Assembly: GCA_036852015.1 (NCBI GenBank)
Contig: JAANDG010000027.1
Span: 372,001-436,000 of the forward strand
Length of the DNA: 64,000 nt
DNA from: Pelodera strongyloides
Taxonomy: Eukaryota > Nematoda > Chromadorea > Rhabditida > Rhabditidae
Reading direction: 5' to 3'
Positions within the stretch are counted from its first letter, which is position 1, and the number at the start of each line of letters is the position of its first letter. The notes beneath the pieces are model-generated. The model made no database searches. It saw nothing but the letters and a program-made list of their open reading frames with translations, and was not told the DNA's origin. Position numbers and translations under genes: made by a program. Positions 25,301 through 36,397 of the stretch are shown in pieces.

Positions 25301-28300
25301 CCGTAGTGAATCGTTGTGGAATATTATTTTTAACACACGGATACAAGCGCGCCTTCAGCGTAAGAAATATTCAGTTATGATAAAATAAAAGTTAGCATTA
25401 TACGTCAACCTAAAAACTAAATATTCAGGTAAAAATGATGTTGGAATCAAAAACGACCGACTTCTTCCAAGTGCTAATTTCCCGCTACAAGTCCGAAATG
25501 GAGAAGCGAAAACAATTACACAATCAATTGGTTGAACTAAATGGTTCGTTTCGATATATTTTTTAATTATTTGCAATAAATCAGACCCCTCCTGACTTCA
25601 AGGAAACAAGCTGGTTCATTGTAAAGTATGACAGGAAAGTGAAAATCCCGATTTCGCCCCGATCATTTGTCAAAAAACCCCGATTTCGCCCCGATCACGG
25701 CCCGATTTTTTGAGGGACTTGATCGGGGCGAAATCGGGGTTTTTAGTTTCCCATGATATGGTAAATTTCACGCGCCCTAATACCATAAAACATGCATTAT
25801 AACGTGTGCCACAAGTTCCGATATTGAAAAAACCTCTGCACGGTATATTGTATATTTTTGCGGTGACATACATTCCTTTATTTATTCGGGTTGTATAAAA
25901 TAACATACAAATTCAAATGTTTAACCGAGAACCATAGTTTATAATATTTCCACTTTTAGTTTCTAGCTTCGCAAAAAAAAACCCAGCATATTTTAGGAAA
26001 CATCCGTGTGTTCTACCGTATACGACCCCAACTCGGTGATACCAGCGAAGCTCCCGTAGTCAACATTGACAATATGGATGGCGGGGTGGGTTTTCAATTC
26101 TGATTCACGAGGAAGAAAAGATAAAGCGATATAACAGCCTATCTTTGAAACATGACAGCTGCATATGTAAATGGATACATTTACACAAAAATCGCACAGT
26201 ATCCCGCTGATATTGCACACACATAACATGGGAATACAGTGCTCCAGCATCTGTTTCAAAAAACCGACTGTATATCGCTTTGAAGTTTTGAAGAATAATG
26301 ACACATATCGTTAAAGTAAGTCCCAGTTTCTTAATTCATCCCTAATTTACATTTCAGGTAGTTCATCTGGCCACGGCAACCGGAAAAAAGAGCAGTCATT
26401 CTGTGGATCGAGTGATACCCACGGATTTCACACAACTACAGGTAACGCAAGGTCACCTGGTTTCATCGCGTAAATCATTCGAAAACGATTTATAAGACAT
26501 GATATGATGAGCATTCTCAGTCATCAAACAAAAAATAAATAAACCAAAGAGGCCCACAAGGTTCTGACTTGGAATGATTTGGTGTCCTTCCACGTTTTCA
26601 ATGGTCTCATGATCTTCATTGCTCTGCCCGATGAGCTGCTCGAGCTCGTCGTCGAAGGCGATGTCGCCTCGTCTTAGTGGTCCAACTAGGCGTAGTGGGA
26701 GAGGTGCAGAGGTGCTCCATCCAAAAGTTCAGCCAATCATCCTCTGAATGATTATAAAGCAGACACAGTATTTTGAAGAATTCTCGGGGACTAAAGACAT
26801 ATATACTTCACAATAAAAAAATCAACATTAATAATTCGAAACAAAATGGGACATATCAAAGGGAATTAAAAGGGTACTAAAAAGGATGATTAGTAGTGTT
26901 TCCGGAGCTTATCTGCTTATCCCTCTCAGCCAAACGCTTCCGTTTCCGCCCCGTCAAACTTTTTCTAGCAATCCGTCCGTTTCATATGTTCTTATAGCCC
27001 ATCTTGCTGCCATTATCTCATGTTTGTAGCTCTCTCGATCTCCCTTTTTCATTCCCTCTTTTGTCCCTTTCTTACTATCACACTCAAACCATGCACTCTA
27101 TTTACCTAACCCATATTTATTTCAATAATCGCTCCCCATTAAGACTCCCTAGGTAAATAACAAACTAGATTGCCTCCATTTTCATACCATAATCAGAACA
27201 TTTGCCCAAATAGGTCAGGATTACTCTCTCCGAGTGGCGGGCCCGAGTAAGTTAGAGTCTACCCAAATAAATGAACCTCTTATAGTACAAAAACAGTAGC
27301 AACCTAGAATGGAATTTACGGAGAAAATCTAGACGAAGAGGGGTTATTAAAATAAAGAAGCCCTTTCACATCTAATTAGTTAAAAGAATATAGTTAGGAA
27401 AGACATTATTTATTTTCCAAAATACCATACTCCACTGCCCCTACATAACTTCCTCCTTACGATCTTTTTGAAAATTAGCCTCAATCTATAGTACTGCGAA
27501 CGTGCGAACCTAAATAAATTTCGAGCCTCGTTTCTCTCTCTCAGTCTCTATATCTCCTATTACTATTTCGCTTTCTCTCTGCGTATCCCCCCTGTCGTCC
27601 ATCTCTCTTCTCTCTGCGTCTCTCAATTCTCTGCCTCTCAAACCATCGCCATACCAATTCTAAAGTATAAGTTAACGCCTCTACTCATGTCAATCCAAGT
27701 TCCTATTTATTCATCCCAATTACAAACGCTCAAGCTCGAAGTCCGACCTTTGCATCGACTTTGGTATCCTCCACTGTCGTCCAAAAGACGTACTCCCGGT
27801 TGTCCACCTGCTCGACGTTGTCCAGGAAGGCGGCGTCGACGAGGTAGATCTGGTGTGAGAAGCTCTCTCCGTCCTCGTCCTGCCTCGCGGTAGCGTCAAG
27901 AACCTCCTGAAGAATAAAAGGCAGAAAGCAGAAACAGAAGTTAAATAGTGAATAAGATAAATAACTAATTCCTCCTCCTCCTCCTCCTCCTCCTCTCTCT
28001 CTCTCTCTCTCTTCTCACATCTATTCTTTCAACCTCCCTCTCTCTCCCATCCCCCTCATTTCCCACTCTCCCTCTCTGTCCGTATATCCCACTCACCAAT
28101 CAACCTTTATTTCAATAAACCCTCCCCATTTGGACGCCCTAGGTAAATGCCATACTAGATTGCCTCCGTTTTCATACCATCATCAGAACATTTGCCCAAG
28201 TAGGTCAGGATTACTCTCTCCGAGTGGCGGGTCCGAGTAAGTTAGAGTCTACCCAGATAAATGAACCTCTTATAGTACAAAAACAGTAGCAATCTAGAAT

Positions 28301-31300
28301 GGAATTTACAGAGAAAATCTAAACGGGAAGGGATTACTGGAATAAAGAACTTACAACCATTAGTATTATGGATATACCCATATACCCTAACAATTACTAC
28401 CTCAGTAAGGCGCATTCCCTAGGTAGATCACTATATTTTTCGGAAACTACTCTGTCTGCTTAACCACAAAGCTTCATTAAAAAAGTCTAATTTAGGTTTA
28501 TGTAAACCCAATGAAGATAGGTTTACATCCCTTAATAAAGTGTACATATACTGCAGTTATGATACTGTACTTCGCTAGAAGTTAGGTGCATACCAACCTT
28601 ATCACATAATCCTCGTATTCGCAATCCTGCTCCATAAGCTCCTTGTACCCGATGTGATCCATGTGGCCCATAGTAAACTCCTTGTGCGCCTTGACGATGT
28701 GCAGATCATCTCCAACGGTGATCTTGTAATTAGCCATATCCCTTACTCACGAAGTTCTGAAAAGGGAAAGATTGTGATGCATTTACTAGCTCAGCATAGA
28801 AAAAACTCGTAAAAAACCTTAATTTTGGGTGAATTCACGAAAAAAAAATTGGGAATAAAAATCAATAGGTAGGTGTAAACTGTGGAAAATAGCTATATCT
28901 GGCTGTGGATGAAGAAGCACGCACGGAAAACCGATTAGTATATGATAGCTTTTCTATTCATAAATGTTCAGCGAAACATTAACATTCTCATGTGCAGAGA
29001 ATGGACCAAATGCAACAAAACAGAAACATGGTGAAGTAGAAATGTAGAAAAGGTCGATAATAAACCAAGGAGAAGTACAACAATATCTAAACAACCGAAA
29101 AAAACGAGTATGTAAGGGAACATGACAATGTTGAAGCATTCGGTAGACTGACCTCTGTCTGGAAAAATACCCACTTTCAAAATTAGAATACATGCGATAT
29201 GCGTCGCGGGCTCATTATGCTAATTTTGGAGGGGGCGGGGCCAGGAGGCAACGTCTTGTAATGAGAACGAATAACGATAGCAAATGAAAGAAACATGTTG
29301 AAAAGATTGTGAAAGGTTCATAACTATAAATATAATCGATCGATATACATATAATAATTAATAGTTGATTATTCCACATTTAAATCTTTTAGAGCTATAT
29401 ATGGTGTTATACCCGATGGTCAAGCTATTTCCTTTAGGATAGTGAACGTTTATAATTACAAATAAAATAGTATATATTATTAAAATTAAAACAAATTAAA
29501 AGTAGGTCAACCCGCAGGAATGGCAGCAAAACAAAAAATTAAGAAACACGCACACAATTATTAACGTGTCATATTGAATGATTGTTTTATTCTCACAGGA
29601 CAGCAATTGTTCGGCAATTGCAATTGCTCTGTGATAATCAATCATAGGCTCGGGGGAAAGATGGGACATACCCATAAAAAATGTTACTTTGGGTTTTCCC
29701 CGCATCTATTGTTTTCTAACAAGTTCACTGACCATATTCACCAACACACAGGACACAGGGAACCCTCCCCCCCCCTAGGTTCACGAGCGCTCTGAATCTT
29801 TTCTGCTCTCGCACTCTCTACGCACACTTTAGCTTCTTGGGGAGGCCAGGGAACGCTCCCAGCGCGTTAGTGAATATGGCCTCAGGTGAATACAACTTTT
29901 CGAAGATGCTACCCTTCAAAATCACATTTTGAAGTGCGGATGAAGAGAGAACTTCAGAAGAAAAGCCAAAAAAGGATGAGTAGTGCGGATGAATTATGAA
30001 AGTAGGGTTTCAAATTATTTTCAGAATGCTTACAAATTATTTTCCAGATTTTCAACGAAGTTTCGCCAATAATCACGAGCTGCATCGACGGGTACAATGT
30101 GTGCATATTCGCGTATGGGCACACGGGCAGTGGAAAGACTTACACGATGGAGGTACGTTTTGTAGATTAAATCTAATAAGTAAGCAGCAGCGTGCTGGCG
30201 CGCGCGGCTTTACTCTGGCGGGCTGCTTTTGCGCCGGTGCATTGGGCAAGTGTGCGTGCAAGGCTCTACTATGTCGGACTTGACAAACGTTCACAAAAGT
30301 ATGTATATTTGGTTCAGGAGCCGCCTGGAGCTTTTACGTTATAAGTTTCATTGCTCCACAAATATATGACATGTCTTCGTGTACTGTAATCTAATCAACT
30401 GATGACTAATTTGCATATTCTTCAGGGACCACAAGAAAATCCAGGGATTAATCAGCGATCCGTTATGCAATTATTCGAAGCCGTTCAAGAAAAGGATGGC
30501 GATGTGGACTACACGATCACTGTCTCCATGATCGAAATCTATAATGAGAAGTTAAAGTGTGTGATTCCTAACCTAGTGTCCTCGCAAAGCAAAACGGTGT
30601 TCAATTCCAGTTGGCCACATGCACAGCACTTTTGGAGGTGGCGCGGCAAGTGCGCCATAAGCGTGCGAGGTCCATGTGCACCGCACCGCAAGGAGTTCGC
30701 GCACCTAGGCCTAGAAGATAGTGCCGCGCCGCTGGTTCCAGAACCTGGTATCAGAATTGTTGTGCACGTCCCGTTGACACAATGATCGACATCCGGTTAC
30801 ATATATTTAAAGCACTTAAAAGTGCACAATTTCCTAATTATTTCACCGTCTGCTTTCTCAGGGATCTCCTCAATCCCAGTACTTCCTCCCTATCGATTCG
30901 TCAGGGTGAAGACGGCCGAAGTTCTATTCCGGGGCTAACAGATGAGAAGGTCACATCCGTGGAGAATGTCACCGAAGTCCTACTTCGAGGAAAAAAGAAT
31001 AAGGTACGGTAGAATTATGGGACCTTTAAAGGGTCAGGCTCATGAGAAATACATTTGCATGAAATTACTTAGTAACTTAGTACGTGCAGCAAGATTTTGA
31101 AAAAATGGCAAAACTTTCGCCTCCATCTCCGTAGCACACAGTGAACATGTTAGATAACTAGGTAATGTCGTTTGAACTTAAAAATGAACTTGAAAATCAT
31201 GTACTTTCAAATTTATATTTATTCTATTTTATAGGCTATGGCCGCTACAGACGCCAACAAGGAGTCCTCTAGGTCCCACGTTATTGTAAGAGTTATGGTG

Positions 31301-33509
31301 ACTGGAACGAACAAGATCACCAACACCACAACTATTGGTTGGTTAACTTGATTCAAGTATAGACTTTGCCGTCCGCGTCCATTACTTTCACTGAAGTATG
31401 CTTCGTACCGTGTAGTTGAAGGTCACTTATATACCGGGGGCTGTCTGATATTTAGTTTTGAACATAAATGTGTTTATGACTGTCTTCACAGGAAAACGGA
31501 AAACCGAAAAAAAAACCAAAAACCCGAACATCAGCCAAAAAAACCGATTCTGATGATCCGTGTTTTTTTTTCGACCAAGTTCCGTGCTTATTTGGAGTAG
31601 GCACTAAAAAGCACCGGCTTTTACTGAAAAGTCAAGAAATAATACTTGAAAAAAAAAACACGGAACATGGGCGGGGTTTTCGATGATCATGTTCCGTGTT
31701 TGTTTTTTGGTGTTTTCCATTTCCTATGTACCCTAACTCTAAAATATTCCACCAAAATCCTCAACTTTAGGTCGACTGAATCTCGTAGACCTGGCCGGTT
31801 CCGAACGAGTATCGCAGACAAATGCAACGGTAAGTTTTTTAGAGTTTACTGTGTCATATTGCTATGTATAAATCCTAATGGACACACTGTATCTACTATT
31901 GTTCAGATTTAGTGCTAGGAGATAACATTTAACGTACCATAGGTTTATATGTGTTACCGTGTTTAGATTGACCATTTACCGATTGCTGTACCTGCTATAT
32001 TGTCGTAGCTGGTAGGTATACGTATACAGTCAAACTATGCGTGAAAATCGTTTTTAATAACTAAATGCTTAGTATTAACTCAAAATATACATGTTGAATG
32101 TGGCATAGTTCTTATAACTCGCGTGAAAGTCCATTGAATAATTCTTTTTCAGGGCCAACTCCTCAACGAGGCCAAAGCAATCAATAAGTCACTATCAGAA
32201 CTAGGCAACGTGGTACTCGCACTTCGACAAAATAACAAACATGTACCGTTCAGGAATTGTCAACTGACGAGGTTTTTGGAGGACAGCCTTAGTAAGTTCA
32301 AGGAAATTGACCCACAGTATTTTGTTACTGTTTACCAATTTATATACTCAGAATTGTATAGTTTACACTACCGTAACTTCACCGTGACAAAGTATAATTT
32401 CTAATAAAAACTACCACAAGTTGCTCCACCGACTTGACGGAATTGTAGCGCGAAATTGACTGCATCAAAAAGCCATCCCTATAGTTCAAAAATTATGCTA
32501 CATTCGCGCCATCCTTTCGCAGCGCTCTCTTCTTCGCCTTACTGTATCTTTCAGACGGTGACAGTAAGACGCTTGTAATGGTCCACCTCTCTCCGGACGC
32601 TTCTTCCGTTAATGAGACAATCAGTAGTATGAACTTTGCCGAGAAAATTGGACAGGTGCGTCATTAGATCATTACACCCATTTCGTTATTAACTAAAAGC
32701 AAATTTTGACAGATTCCTGAGATCGAGGAAATCTAGGAACCAAATGATAGTCAAACATTTGTTAGCACTGCGAAATTTGGCGGGCAAGCCGCGTTGTTTC
32801 GGCGGTTAACCTGCACACAAGCACCAAACAGCGAGCCAATTTCATTGCAAGCCGCATGCACGCCGTGACGTTGCAATTGTTTCATTGACAGTGCTCCGCG
32901 CAACTACTCCCAGGATAGAATGTCGAATAGTCTTATAAATTGTTTACAACGCTTTTCTGTGAAATTCCAAGTGCCGTACTGTAAACATATTCCAGGTCCA
33001 AACTAAAACTCCAACATTTTCGAGGAACACCGCAGCGCGAAGGAGCGGCATGCTTGGAACGCGGTACGTATGATGTATGATAATATTTCCACAAACTTTT
33101 CGCTGTTCTTGATCACAACGATAACACATTGTCATTAGTTGCGGCCGCAAAAGTTATATTTTGTATTATATTTCGATAGAGCATAGCGCCGCTACTAGGT
33201 GCCTGTAAGGTCAAATTAGAATACTGAGCTGTTACCCGCTAGGAACCTTTGTTACACCATTGAACAGACTAGGTTCTAGCTTAGGTTCTAAAACACATAG
33301 GTATACAACGACAAAACATGGGTATTGGCAGTCTTCTGTCGTATATATACGTTAGGTAATGCTCCATCAAAAAGCCATCTCTATCGTTCTGTGCCATATG
33401 CGCGCCATCCTTTCGCATACGGACACAAAGATTCCCATTCCCAGACTAAACCCCTCATTTTAGGCCAACATCCAGTGCATCCGGTACGGGAGCGTCACCT
33501 AAGAAATAA
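22379..33509 (+). CDS. klp-3: C-terminal motor kinesin (kinesin-14, KLP-3/KIFC3 type)
   Basis: Minus-end-directed microtubule motor. Exons: 22379-22489, 22999-23083, 23780-23933, 24150-24255, 24943-25002, 25429-25543, 25997-26085, 26358-26441, 30048-30152, 30426-30556, 30862-31003, 31235-31337, 31771-31829, 32153-32291, 32555-32655, 32996-33063 and 33464-33509. All phases match and give 565 residues. The first 200 residues are charged and coiled-coil-like. A kinesin-14 neck ([15 protein letters not shown]) at about 202-216 leads into the motor: P-loop GHTGSGKT 292-299, switch I SSRSH 405-409, switch [11 protein letters not shown] 433-441. A neck before a C-terminal motor identifies kinesin-14; [14 protein letters not shown] and ENPGINQR place it nearer KIFC3/KLP-3 than KIFC1/Ncd. 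The P-loop has His where Gln is usual. An alternative 3' splice site at 23728 would add 17 residues in frame. Intron 8 (3.6 kb) holds an antisense gene. Confidence 0.93.
22793..22940 (+). repeat. Degenerate interstitial TTAGGC array in klp-3 intron 1
   Basis: Repeated TTAGGC with variants (CTTGGGG, GATTAGG, CATTAGG). The degeneracy suggests an old insertion of telomere-type repeat. Confidence 0.85.
24332..24744 (+). mobile_element. Non-autonomous Helitron-like element 1
   Basis: It begins TCTTATTATATAAAGGAGAA, preceded by A, and ends ATACTAA (CTRR type). About 20 nt before the end is a perfect 9-bp hairpin, GAAGAGCCC-GTA-GGGCTCTTC (24701-24721); another 7-bp hairpin lies at 24671-24687. The same start and a matching end occur at 60365-60609. 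The base after CTAA is A rather than the expected T. No Rep/helicase coding. It sits in klp-3 intron 4. Confidence 0.75.
24431..24518 (-). pseudogene. tRNA-like sequence inside Helitron 1
   Basis: On the minus strand, an A box (TAGCTCAACAGG) with a clean D-arm (GCTC/GAGC) and a B box (GGTTCGAATCC) with a paired T stem are present. The anticodon arm is mispaired, the region between the arms is too long, and only three acceptor pairs remain. It is a tRNA relic, probably captured by the Helitron. Confidence 0.6.
25212..25350. repeat. Half copy of MITE family D
   Basis: It shares GAAGAATTCCGGAAAAAGTT and AATCAAAATCTACCGTAGTG with 20938-21253, in klp-3 intron 5. Only one arm is present. Confidence 0.6.
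25673..25745. repeat. Near-perfect 25-bp palindrome in klp-3 intron 6
   Basis: The arms contain CCCCGATTTCGCCCCGATCA (left) and TGATCGGGGCGAAATCGGGG (right) around a loop of about 22 nt. A further copy of GATTTCGCCCCGATCA lies just upstream at about 25649. In RNA this would form a very stable hairpin. Confidence 0.8.
26121..26282. repeat. MITE, family C variant
   Basis: The ends are ATAAAGCGATATAACAGCC and GACTGTATATCGCTT, with TTTGAAACA and TGTTTCAAA just inside. It lies in klp-3 intron 7. Confidence 0.65.
26583..26690 (-). pseudogene. Exon-like copy related to the nested gene
   Basis: On the minus strand this reads [15 protein letters not shown] and onward, with coding-like codon use. It resembles [14 protein letters not shown] in the second exon of the nested gene. 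It lacks a good acceptor and in-frame link to that gene. It may be a real third exon I cannot join, or the remains of a tandem copy. Confidence 0.35.
27117..28350. repeat. Pair of about 240-bp direct repeats
   Basis: 27117-27360 and 28104-28350 are about 90 percent alike; both contain TCAGGATTACTCTCTCCGAG and AAATGAACCTCTTATAGTAC. They flank the second exon of the nested gene and suggest a tandem duplication of an intron-exon unit about 1 kb long. A (CCT)n tract at about 27969-27993 lies between them. Confidence 0.8.
27730..28737 (-). CDS. Small unrecognised gene nested in klp-3 intron 8
   Basis: Read on the minus strand: exon 28594-28737 (ATG at 28737), intron 27907-28593 with GT..AG borders, exon 27906-27730 ending TGA. 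A trans-splice-type TTTTCAG lies about 20 nt before the ATG, and AATAAA (minus strand, 27711-27706) lies about 19 nt after the stop. The 106-residue product starts [15 protein letters not shown], is acidic and hydrophilic, has no signal peptide or membrane segment, and matches no family I know. Codon choice is clearly coding-like (CTC, GAG, GTC, AAG), unlike the surrounding intron. The gene lies wholly inside the kinesin intron on the other strand. A similar coding patch at 26583-26690 may be a duplicated exon. Confidence 0.6.
29729..29884. repeat. MITE, family P, second copy
   Basis: The inverted ends TGACCATATTCACCAA and TAGTGAATATGGCCTCA and the internal CACGAGCGCTCTGAAT match 3002-3140. 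It lies in klp-3 intron 8. Confidence 0.85.
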
Positions 33510-34291
33510 ATATAGATCATATTGTTGAATTTGAACCACTGCCTCTTAATAAACATTATTACTTGCGTATAATAAGAACGGCTTCCCGAGAAAATTGGCC
33601 TCCGGGAAGTTTAAAGGCCAGTTCGTTCGGCTTCAGAAATGAACCGGACCCCGGTGCACCGTTTCTGCGGATTCGGTTGATATAACCCGGTACACTTTAT
33701 CTTTACTTTTTTTTTTTATAATAAGAACTCAAGCTAACAATTACAGTATGTATCGAGCTCAATGTCAAGATCAGACAAAAGAAAGACAAAATGATCCCCC
33801 AATGACATAAAATGTACATATTGATTTCACTTTGCTACCGTTCCGTACTAGCAACATATGGAGAAAACATGGTTTGCGGCAACGTTAGGTTTTAGGGATG
33901 TTTGTTGCACAAAAATTATTTTATGGGTTTTTCTTTCTCGTTTCGTTGATTGTTGCCAATAACTTGATGTGACAGAGACGAAAGTGTTGCAGAACATGAA
34001 ACGTCGGAATACGTGTACCAAATCAAATGATTCTACAACAATTAAATTGTAAATTGTTCGTGTATCTATATTCGATCCAACGGCACAGACTCGCACGGAA
34101 AAACTACATAGAACTGTTGTTCCTAGCGCTTCAGAAACCATGTGCCATAGCGTTTTAACTGCCTTACCGGACGTTCTAATTGTAAGGTTACAATGCAGTA
34201 ATTGTCAAAACCTAAAATGGCAAGTCACATCAAAATGCAAATTTTTATTACAAATATTAGTTGTGTCTCGTTTTACTTTCTTTCCAAATAG
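33510..34291. other. Intergenic between convergent klp-3 and the ShK gene
   Basis: Just after the klp-3 stop, AATAAA at about 33549 is a candidate poly(A) signal. The rest is AT-rich with a T run near 33707. No other feature seen. Confidence 0.5.
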
Positions 34292-35846
34292 TTAACATTG
34301 TCCACAGGTCTTGGGGCATTCCTCAGCCAGTGCGGCAGAATAAATTGGATTGTTGCAGTACGAAGTCATCACAGCACAGTTGAAGATTCCCGTTTTGTCA
34401 TCGCAAGCTGGTAAATAAAAAAATTAGCGCATAATGCAGCGCATGTTTCTGACTTTACTCTGACTATTAGTGTATGCGTCATCCAACTTTAAAGCCGTAT
34501 TACAGCCGTTTTTAAGAGGTACGCAAACCTGTATTCCGATGTCGTGTACGCAAATTTCTGCACGACTACATATGGGCGATTCAAAACCACTCGGCATAAC
34601 GCTTTAAATATTATTTCATGTAAAAGCATTTACCGTCTGGGCATTGTCCACACGTTTTGGGGCACTGTTCAGCCAGCATCGCCGAGTATAACGGATTATT
34701 ACAATATGAGATCATAGCCGGACAGTTGAAAACTCCGGTCTGATCCACACAAGCTGAATATATTTTTAAAGGGGTATGGCTGCCGGATTTGCAACGTTTG
34801 GACAACTACATTCCAATATGTTGTATGCAAATTAGTATAATAACAAGTCGCACATATACCGTAGATATTTGCATACACTATGTGAGAACACTCAACACAT
34901 CGTCTTCCAGCATGCTCTGGTCCTCGGGTGCGCAGCGCGGAAATGCACAGCCGCGTGCGCGGGAAAAGATTGCAAATTTGCATTGAAAAACTCGAGACAC
35001 AGAGTAACCTCTTTCCAATGACTTTCCTATGTTAAAAAGCCATCTCTTTTTGGCGGATGCGGTTACGCATTTCCGCGCTGCGCGCCTGAGCACGTAGTCG
35101 CATACCCACGAACTTAATTTACAAGCTCACCGTTTGTCGTGATAAGATCACCGGGGCTGCAGCAGACGATGATGGAGCCTGCTTCTTCGGCACAGGTTCC
35201 CATGCCCCCAAAACAACTACTGCCTACAGGTTCCAGCAGACATGCTAAATTAATGTAAATACTGCTACTGCTTTCTAGCAAGTTATTACTTTTTTTTCTC
35301 AAGGAACCTCAAGCCTATGTATCGTTGCATGTGGCTTAATTTGCCAACCTCTTATCATCATTTTTTCCGATGCGCACTTGTTAGATTATATACATGATAG
35401 ATTACAGATTACATGTATAATGTGTCAATAAATGTTTATTATAATTAACATACAAAAAGGTGTATGGTAAAAAGGTAATGGATCGGGCTCAGCTCAGCTT
35501 CGTTCGTGTTTTAATTAGTGCTGGGCTACTGTTGTCAAATGCGCTTTCACAGAGAAAATTCACCAACACCGTATCGCCATGTATCGGGTGCAGCGAGTCC
35601 GCTAGTCGAAGGCAAACTACTGATTGAAAGAACGCTTTTTGAAACCTTCTATTCTAGTTTATGAATCAGAAAATGCGGAAAAAGATAAATCTTACGTGCG
35701 AAACCTGCTGTCGCACACTTCTGTGTGTTCACTGTGATAACGTCAGCTGGTGCGCAACAAACTTGCATATTTACACGTTGGTCTTCTAGGCAACGGCTGA
35801 GCGGATCAGCACAAGTGCCGCCAAAGCATGCTAAATAAATATAATG

Positions 35847-35899
<53 letters not shown>

Positions 35900-36397
35900 A
35901 GAGAGAGAGAGAGAGAGAGAAAGAGTGAGTGAGAGAGAGAGAGTGAGAGAGAGGGGGTGAGAGAGAGATAAAGGGAAAGATATATATATCTAAAGGGAAA
36001 GAGAGAGAGATAAAGGGAAAGAGAGAGAGAGATAAAGGGAAAGAGAGAGAGATAAAGGGAAAGAGAGAGAGATAAAGGGAAAGAGAGAGAGAGATAAAGG
36101 GAAAGAGAGAGATTCACCAATATTACCACCTATTTTTTTACAGGTGGATGCTCTGTTTCACCGTAGTTTGACGGAATGTAAAAACACCGCTTGAAAATGG
36201 CCATCTTATCCTTACGAGAAAATAATAAACTAAGTAAGAGCTTGGTAGGTAGCAACATCCTCAATTTTATCTCTCGTGGAGTTATGGCGTCACAGTGATT
36301 AAAAGTAAGACTTACGCATCGAACCACTAGTCGCACATACTTCGGTTGCCTGCGTTGTCGTGACATGGAGGCATAGGAAGAACACGAAAATCTTCAT
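34292..36397 (-). CDS. Secreted Cys-rich protein with two ShK (SXC) domains
   Basis: Minus strand exons: 36316-36397, 35696-35830, 35131-35244, 34634-34753 and 34292-34407 (stop TAA). Phases fit and give 188 residues. A signal peptide (MKIFVFFLCLHVTTTQA) begins the protein; TTTCAG ends one base before the ATG, a likely trans-splice site. Two ShK domains close it. The first has cysteines at 112, 121, 128, 141, 145 and 148 with the CPKTCGQC ending; the second repeats the pattern from 152 to the end. ShK domains are very common in nematode secreted, cuticle and immune proteins; here there is no enzyme domain. The N-terminal half has two further cysteine-rich segments sharing CFGG-x-(T)C, a CC pair and an xPxDxIT motif, which I do not recognise. 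All four coding introns are in the same phase (1), typical of domain duplication by exon. Confidence 0.85.
34489..34608. repeat. MITE, family C variant, in ShK gene intron
   Basis: The ends are CTTTAAAGCCGTATTACAGCC and GGCATAACGCTTTAAA, as in the other family C elements, with a degenerate middle. Confidence 0.55.
35848..36112. repeat. Long (GA)n tract with GATAAAGGGAAA units
   Basis: Pure GA dinucleotides grade into six or seven copies of a 20-22-nt unit containing GATAAAGGGAAAGAGAGA, inside the second coding intron-side spacer of the ShK gene (intron 1). Minus-strand transcripts would carry a polypyrimidine tract. Confidence 0.85.

Noticed and set aside
27117..28350. LTR retrotransposon (240-bp direct repeats about 1 kb apart)
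   Set aside because: No TG..CA ends, primer-binding site or gag/pol coding between them; the interior is a host-like exon. A local duplication fits better.
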